Source: Dasypus novemcinctus
Taxonomy: Eukaryota > Chordata > Mammalia > Cingulata > Dasypodidae
Assembly: GCF_030445035.2 (NCBI RefSeq)
Contig: NC_080685.1
Coordinates: 113,138,432-113,202,431, forward strand
DNA length: 64,000 nt
Direction: 5' to 3'
Shown here: positions 59,202 to 64,000 of the stretch, piece by piece
How positions within the stretch are numbered: the stretch's first letter is position 1
Layout: each line of letters opens with the position of its first letter
Position numbers and translations under genes: made by a program
Notes under the pieces: model-generated
What the model saw: only the letters and a program-made list of their open reading frames with translations
Database searches by the model: none
What the model was told of the DNA's origin: nothing

Positions 59202-59629
59202 CTTTGATAGGCAGAGGACTTGGCCCAGTGGTTAGGGCATCTGCCTACCACATGGGAGGTCTGCAGTTCAAACCCTGGGCCTCCTTGACCCATGTGGAGC
59301 TGGCCCATGCGCAGTGCTGATGCACGCAAGGAGTGCCCTGCCACGCAGGGGTGTTCCCCAGAAAGGGGAGCCCCACATGCAAAGAGTACACCCCGTAAGG
59401 AGAGCCACCCAGCATGAAAGAAAGTGCAGCCTGCCCAGGAATGGTACTGCACACATGGAGAGCTGACACAACAAGATGATGCAACAAAAAGAAACACAGA
59501 TTCCTGTACCGCTGACAACAACAGAAGCGGACAAAGAAGACACAGCAAATAGACACAGAGAAAAGACAACTGGGGTGGGAGGGGGAAGGGGAGAGAAATA
59601 AAGAAATCTTTAAAAAAAAAACTTTGATA
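59202..59629 (+). mobile_element. DAS-type SINE with 8-bp target-site duplication (long-body form)
   Basis: The tRNA-like head (TGGCCCAGTGGTTAGGGC, GGTTCAAACCC at one mismatch), GC-rich body and A-rich tail are all present. The duplication CTTTGATA is exact at 59202-59209 and 59622-59629. It is about 50 bp longer than the 9338 copy, through an extra segment after ATGGTACTGCACACATGG. Confidence 0.9.
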
Positions 59630-60327
59630 AAAAACACTTGTTTGAATGCTTGGTTAATATTGTTAAAAGCATGATAAAATTTATATGATAAACTGTAATC
59701 ATATATACTTATATACATACACAGAAATTCATATACACATGTATGCATATATGTAAAGAGAAAGAATGAGGAAATGATAAAGCCCTAAAAATATAATTTG
59801 ACACTCTTATTTTATCCAGTTGTACTTCAAGCTGAACTAAGTCTCAGAAATTCCAGGTATTTAAAAAATTTAATTACCTTTTAGGTTACATTTAGTTTAT
59901 GATGAGTTTCTGTCATTCACCTTTTTGCAGAATAAAATACTATATGAATAAATTTGGTATTTAATATCTGTTGGTTCTATGTTTTGCATTATAGACATAA
60001 ATGTACATAGGTTAGGATACGTATATACTATAAGAAGGAAATGTGAGAGAAAAACAAATGATTTTAGATTTAATTTTATAATCCTCTGTCAAAGGTAAAA
60101 AAAAAAATCTACCCTTAAAAATTCTCCTTAGTTTTGAGGATTTACATTTTTTTCTAGTGTGTAGGTGGGGCACAAGCATGTTTGACAGAAGATATAGATC
60201 TATTATATGTGGAAAAATTCTTTTTAAGTTTAGTCAAGGCTGGTTCTATTCATTCTTTGAGAGTACACTTGGTTTGAGAAAAATTTAATGTTATTTGCAA
60301 AAGAAAGATCTTAAAACGTAAGCAAAT
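59630..60327. other. AT-rich unique sequence
   Basis: A TATATACATA-rich run lies at about 59700-59755. No gene, RNA or datable repeat identified. Confidence 0.4.
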
Positions 60328-60672
60328 TTATTTTTTATTTATGTTTTTAAAGATTTTCTTTATTTCTCCCCACCCCCTCATTGTCTGCACTTGCTGTATG
60401 CTGTTTTTAGGAGGCACTGGAAACTGAACCAAGGACTGCTGATATGGGAGGGAGATGTGTAATCACTTAAGCCCCCTGTGTGCCCTGCCCTGTCGTGTCT
60501 CTCATTATGTTTTTTCTTCTTGGTCTCTTGTGCCATCTTGTTGCATCAGGTCACTGCCCCTGCCCATCATACCAGCTCGCTGTCTTCTTTAGGACACACT
60601 GGGAATCAAATCACAGACCTCCCATGTGGTAGGCAGGAGCTCAGTTGCCTGAGCAGCAACTCTTCCCTTAAC
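60328..60672 (-). mobile_element. Dimeric tRNA SINE (DAS-III-like), minus strand
   Basis: Same layout as 50616-50953: T-rich tail at left, CCCCACCCCCTCATTGTCTGC, two monomers with reversed B-boxes (GGAAACTGAACC and GGGAATCAAATC), and CCCATGTGGTAGGCAGGAGC at the right. A convincing target-site duplication was not found. Confidence 0.75.
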
Positions 60673-61539
60673 TAAATTAAAATACAAGAGCAAAGGAATA
60701 AGGAAAATTATATATGGGATTAAAAAATATTTTACAAGCATGAAATTTAGGCTCCACTAGAAATCTGAGTCCAGTGCTCTTTCCTCAACACATAACACAT
60801 ATGCACACAATATTATCCTCTAAGGTTTCTGGAACATTAGATTAAACAGGATATGAATATTAATATAAAAATGTTATGAAACACTTTCCAATAATCACTG
60901 AGAAATGACCATTGACATTTACCTCTGTTTTCTCACATAACTTCACTGAAATGATAGTAAAGTAATTTAAAAGGTTGAACCACAAGGATCAAAAGAAGAG
61001 ACAAGGAAAACAATAATAAAATATTGAAAGTAAAGTGTGGACTTAGGACTAGTAACTTGTTGGCAGAAGTAGAGAACCCTAACCTGAGGCGGCAGTGGCA
61101 GAAGGACAGGCCCGCTCACTTATGCTCTGATCCCTGCAGGGCTCGGCACTGCAGACCTCAGGGACCCTGTGGTGGAAGAGGTGGGGAGAAAGGCAGGTCA
61201 GGAGAGGGGGAGTCTGGACAGAATGATCAGCAGCCCGTAGCTCCTGCCCACTGCAGAAGACTGGGGTTTACTTTCCAGAGGTGCAGATTCAGTGATGCCC
61301 TGGGCTAAGGACCATTCGCCCCTGTGTGCAGTAAGACATCACTTAAAATAGGGGGCTATATGTAAGTCCACCTGTCAAACAGAGAGACTTCTAATACTGA
61401 ACACTGCATTATTTCTAATGGTTATTCATTAGAAAAAATGGTATGCTGAGGAACCCCGTGAATGTAGGGTTTTCCCTTCTATTGGCCTATTTTCTCTCTA
61501 TAGAGTTTTTCATAAACCTATTTAGTAAGAGAGTGATTT
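60673..61539. other. Unique sequence, no gene recognised
   Basis: Mostly AT-rich, with a GC-richer stretch at about 61080-61320 that gives a 94-codon frame on the + strand without recognisable features. Confidence 0.4.
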
Positions 61540-62154
61540 CCAGGTGTGACAGTTTGAATTTGGTGAATCCCCCCAAAAGTTTGTTTTTTAATTAATCCAT
61601 TCCTGTGGGTGCTAGGCCTTTTGATTGCCTTAGATTTGGTTCAGAGGTCTTGATTAAATCACTTGAGCAATTCCCTTTGATTGGACTACACCAGTGAGGC
61701 ATGGCCCAGGTTAGATTTCCCCCTCTTCCTGGGCCTTACATAAATGGAGACACAACAGGAGACATAGAGAAAGCAAGTCACCGTTTTGACCCTGCATGTG
61801 AGAGAGGCCTCGAAAATCACTAGCAGCTGAAGCTGAAGCCCGAAGCCCCTCAAGGCTGAAGAGATGAACCACACACCTGACCATCCACAGTCAAGCTCTG
61901 GGAAATGGTGAGCCTTGAGGGAAGGCAGGGACCAGGCAGAGATCTGCTGCCATCTTGTTCCTCCACATGGCAGGGCGCCAGGGTCACCTGCAGCTGACTT
62001 TGGTGAGAAAGCATCTCTGATGATGCCTTGATCTGGACATTTTCACAACCTCAGAACTGTAAGATTTTACCCTAATAAATTTCCCACTATACAGTAAGCC
62101 AACCCGTTTCTGGTACTTTGCATTGGGGGCTCTATGTCAAACTAAAACACCAAG
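61540..62154 (+). repeat. Diverged solo LTR, related type
   Basis: 61545-62149 opens TGTGACAGTTTGAATTTGG and ends AAACTAAAACA. Flanks are CCAGG and CCAAG (one mismatch), consistent with an old 5-bp duplication. It shares the GCCATCTTGTTCC and CTGGTACTTTGCAT phrases with the ACTAATACA family but differs elsewhere, so it is probably a relative of the same LTR class. Confidence 0.75.
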
Positions 62155-62934
62155 ATTTTCTGTTTCATTTCTCTTGAATTAATTCTTCTATTTTTTTTAA
62201 TGGAAACATGATATAATGGAGTAGATACAATATTGAAGGCTTGAGCTTTTAAAAATTAGATTCAAGACTTTTTATTTAAAAATTCAATTTTGAATGTGTT
62301 TAGACTTTCTGCTTTGTCAAGTGTCAATGAGAGTGTTATTAATTCTGTGTGTATGTGTGTGTGTGGTATGTGCACAAGTTTGTGGCTGTGGACTGAATAC
62401 ATTTTGCAGGCTATGATAGCCATCCTTTATAAACCACAGGAAGGTGACTTTCATGGAGCTCAGAAGGGAGTCATCTCTTTTCTGTCTCTGTACCTGAAGA
62501 AGCAGTGAATTGTCTAAATAATCTAGAAAACCAGGTCCTTTTAGAAAGATGGGCATTTGAGTATAGTCTGGGAGATCATATATTTGTATTGAACTAACAA
62601 ATATATGCGGTGAAATACATAAAACTTTTTTGCACTTCCTGAGCACTAAGATTTCCAAAAAAAAGTCAGTGTTGTAATTTTTATGGAGCTGTACTTTTGC
62701 TTTGATTTATGGTTAATCAAACAGAAGAAAGAATGGTGGAAAGCAGAGTCCTTTCATCTGTTGACTCCAACATGGGCATTACATGAGGCTGTTCTATGTA
62801 GAAGTCTAAGAATAAAATGGTACTTTGGATAGACGTTCATGGAATCAACTTTTGGTTTGCATTAAATTGGTAGTTTGGTAATGAAACGAATGATTGTCTT
62901 GTGAGTGTAACTCTTCTCTGTATCTGTTTTTTAG
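62155..62934. other. Unique sequence
   Basis: A (TG)n run lies at about 62347-62364. No gene except the possible exon that follows. Confidence 0.4.
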
Positions 62935-63002
62935 AAATTATCTTCAGGAACAACCATGTTCTGCAAAGGCTTAAACTTTCCTCCATGATGAAAGGAGATA
63001 AG
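62935..63002 (+). other. Possible internal exon (68 bp)
   Basis: A strong acceptor (pyrimidine tract ending TCTGTTTTTTAG) precedes 62935, and a strong donor (AAG then GTATGT) follows 63002. One of the three frames is open throughout (it contains IIFRNNHVLQRLKLSS). I do not recognise the peptide. It could be an exon of an unseen gene or a non-coding transcript, or chance. Confidence 0.3.
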
Positions 63003-63009
63003 GTATGTA

Positions 63010-63780
63010 GGACATCATGAGGGTGATAAATCACAGTGAAGGGGGGACAGGAACCGTGGGGTCCAGCAAGGCAGGCAAGGATAACAGAGCAGGGGGGCCC
63101 TTCCTGGGAGGTACATGTCCCCAAGGGTCAGAGGTGGGTCAGAGATGCAGGGGCACCTGGAGAGGAGGGCTGCAGGTGGGGGGAGCCTGCAGGAAGGTAA
63201 GGGTGCTGGGAGAGCAGCTGCCCTGGAGCACAGGGCGCCTGAGGGAGGAGCCTCTGCTCTGCAGTGGGAGGAGCCCTGGCTGCCAGCAGGTGCCTGGGAG
63301 CACCTGGGCTGGTCCCCAAAGCCTCTGCTCCCTGGGGTGGTCGCCGTCCTGGGCCACCCCGGCCACTGGCAGCACTGCAGCCGCTTCCTGGCTGCAGAGG
63401 ACGCCGTCCTGGGCTCCTGGTCCTGCACAGAGGCCGGTCCTCGTGGCCCAGGTGGCCGTGCAGCCCGGCAGAGCCACTCAGCTCCTCCAGAAGGGCCCCT
63501 GCTCGGCCTCACCCTGCAGCGCCCCCTCGGGGCCTGGAGAGCTCAGTGCGCGTCTTTGGGATCTGCTGCGCCCTCTGGTGGCGCCGGGCGGAGCCCCCTC
63601 GTGCCCTCGACCTTCTCCAAGGGAAGCCGGCAGAGCCCCCTGGGCTCCCAGGGCCCCCCAGCTCCTGGGCCCCGTGGACGAGGAGGAGGGCGCTGTGGAA
63701 GCGGGAGGCTCCAGGCTCCAGGCAGTCCCGTGAGGAGCCGGAGAGCGCCAGAGAGGGTTGGGGTAGCCCTGAGAGGGCAC
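63010..63780. promoter_or_regulatory. GC-rich block, CpG-moderate
   Basis: About 770 bp of GC-rich sequence with overlapping open frames on both strands (up to 238 codons). These give no family match and low-complexity proline/glycine/alanine content. It contains a CTCF-like motif at 63567-63582. It may be an intronic or intergenic regulatory block. Confidence 0.4.
63567..63582 (-). promoter_or_regulatory. CTCF-like binding motif
   Basis: On the minus strand it reads GCCACCAGAGGGCGCA, an essentially exact match to the core CTCF motif (CCACnAGrGGGCGC form). It lies in the GC-rich block near the end of the window. Confidence 0.6.
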
Positions 63781-63942
63781 ACTGGGTGCCACTCTCCAAA
63801 GTGAGGCTGGATCCCCAAATCTGGTATCCAGAATGTGGAGGTGTTTTCCTCAGGTGGAGTCACCGCCACAGATGGAAAGCAACCAGTTATTGAAATACAG
63901 ACATAGTAAGTGCTAAGGCCGGGGTTCAGCGTCTGTGGCTTT

Positions 63943-63962
63943 TTCCCCCCCCCCCTTCCCAT

Positions 63963-63997
<35 letters not shown>

Positions 63998-64000
63998 TTT
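63943..64000. repeat. Poly(C) run and (ATTT)n microsatellite at the window edge
   Basis: A run of C at about 63945-63954 is followed by about ten ATTT units from about 63961 to the end. It may be the start of a minus-strand SINE tail, which cannot be told from here. Confidence 0.85.

Noticed and set aside
63017-63893. Long + strand open frames of 209-238 codons near the right end
   Set aside because: Three overlapping + strand frames and several minus frames are open at once. Composition is proline/alanine/glycine-rich with no domain. High GC explains them.

Overview
This is nuclear DNA from a placental mammal, almost certainly a xenarthran and most likely an armadillo. The main evidence is four well-kept copies of the tRNA-headed DAS-type SINE known from armadillo, with intact target-site duplications, and two good plus one older copy of a related dimeric tRNA SINE. 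They lie among xenarthran-style L1 3' ends and an LTR family whose copies end in ACTAATACA. Organism and family names are from memory of the families, not from a search. I see no intact protein-coding gene, rRNA, functional tRNA or CRISPR array. The window is a gene-poor stretch built mainly from retroelements.

Layout. 1-6853 holds two endogenous betaretrovirus-like remnants joined head to tail. The first (1 to about 4600) has a gag piece, a 2.3 kb AT-rich block where protease and reverse transcriptase should be, an RNase H-integrase piece and an env surface-subunit piece. The second (about 4600-6853) is a compact type-D-like element: capsid, one zinc knuckle, integrase C-terminus, env leader, env transmembrane anchor, polypurine tract and a 445-bp 3' LTR. 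Between its env leader and membrane anchor, at 5799-5902, is a GC-rich segment whose translation closely matches host aldehyde dehydrogenase 3B (ALDH3B) around the catalytic-cysteine region. It looks like a captured host gene fragment and is the most unusual thing in the window.

6.9-15 kb is nested repeats: a SINE dimer, an L1 3' end, and a long decayed L1 cut by two DAS SINEs and an LTR. 15-34 kb is mostly unique sequence with L1 3' ends, a solo LTR (18395-18871), a DAS SINE inside an L1 3' end (25621-26020) and one CpG-rich block (about 23.5-24.3 kb). 34-53 kb has L1 fragments on both strands, two CpG islands near 41 and 43 kb (one with a Z-DNA-prone tract, one with a 13-bp minisatellite) and two more LTRs. 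54.0-56.2 kb is an intronless, frameshifted MARK-family kinase retropseudogene. 56-64 kb is GC-rich unique sequence, SINEs, a diverged LTR, a possible orphan exon (62935-63002), and a GC-rich block with a strong CTCF-like motif. The window ends in an (ATTT)n repeat.

There is no operon-like cooperation between genes here. What connects the parts is insertion history: old L1s, then LTRs and SINEs landing inside them, and a retrovirus that appears to have picked up a host exon before decaying.
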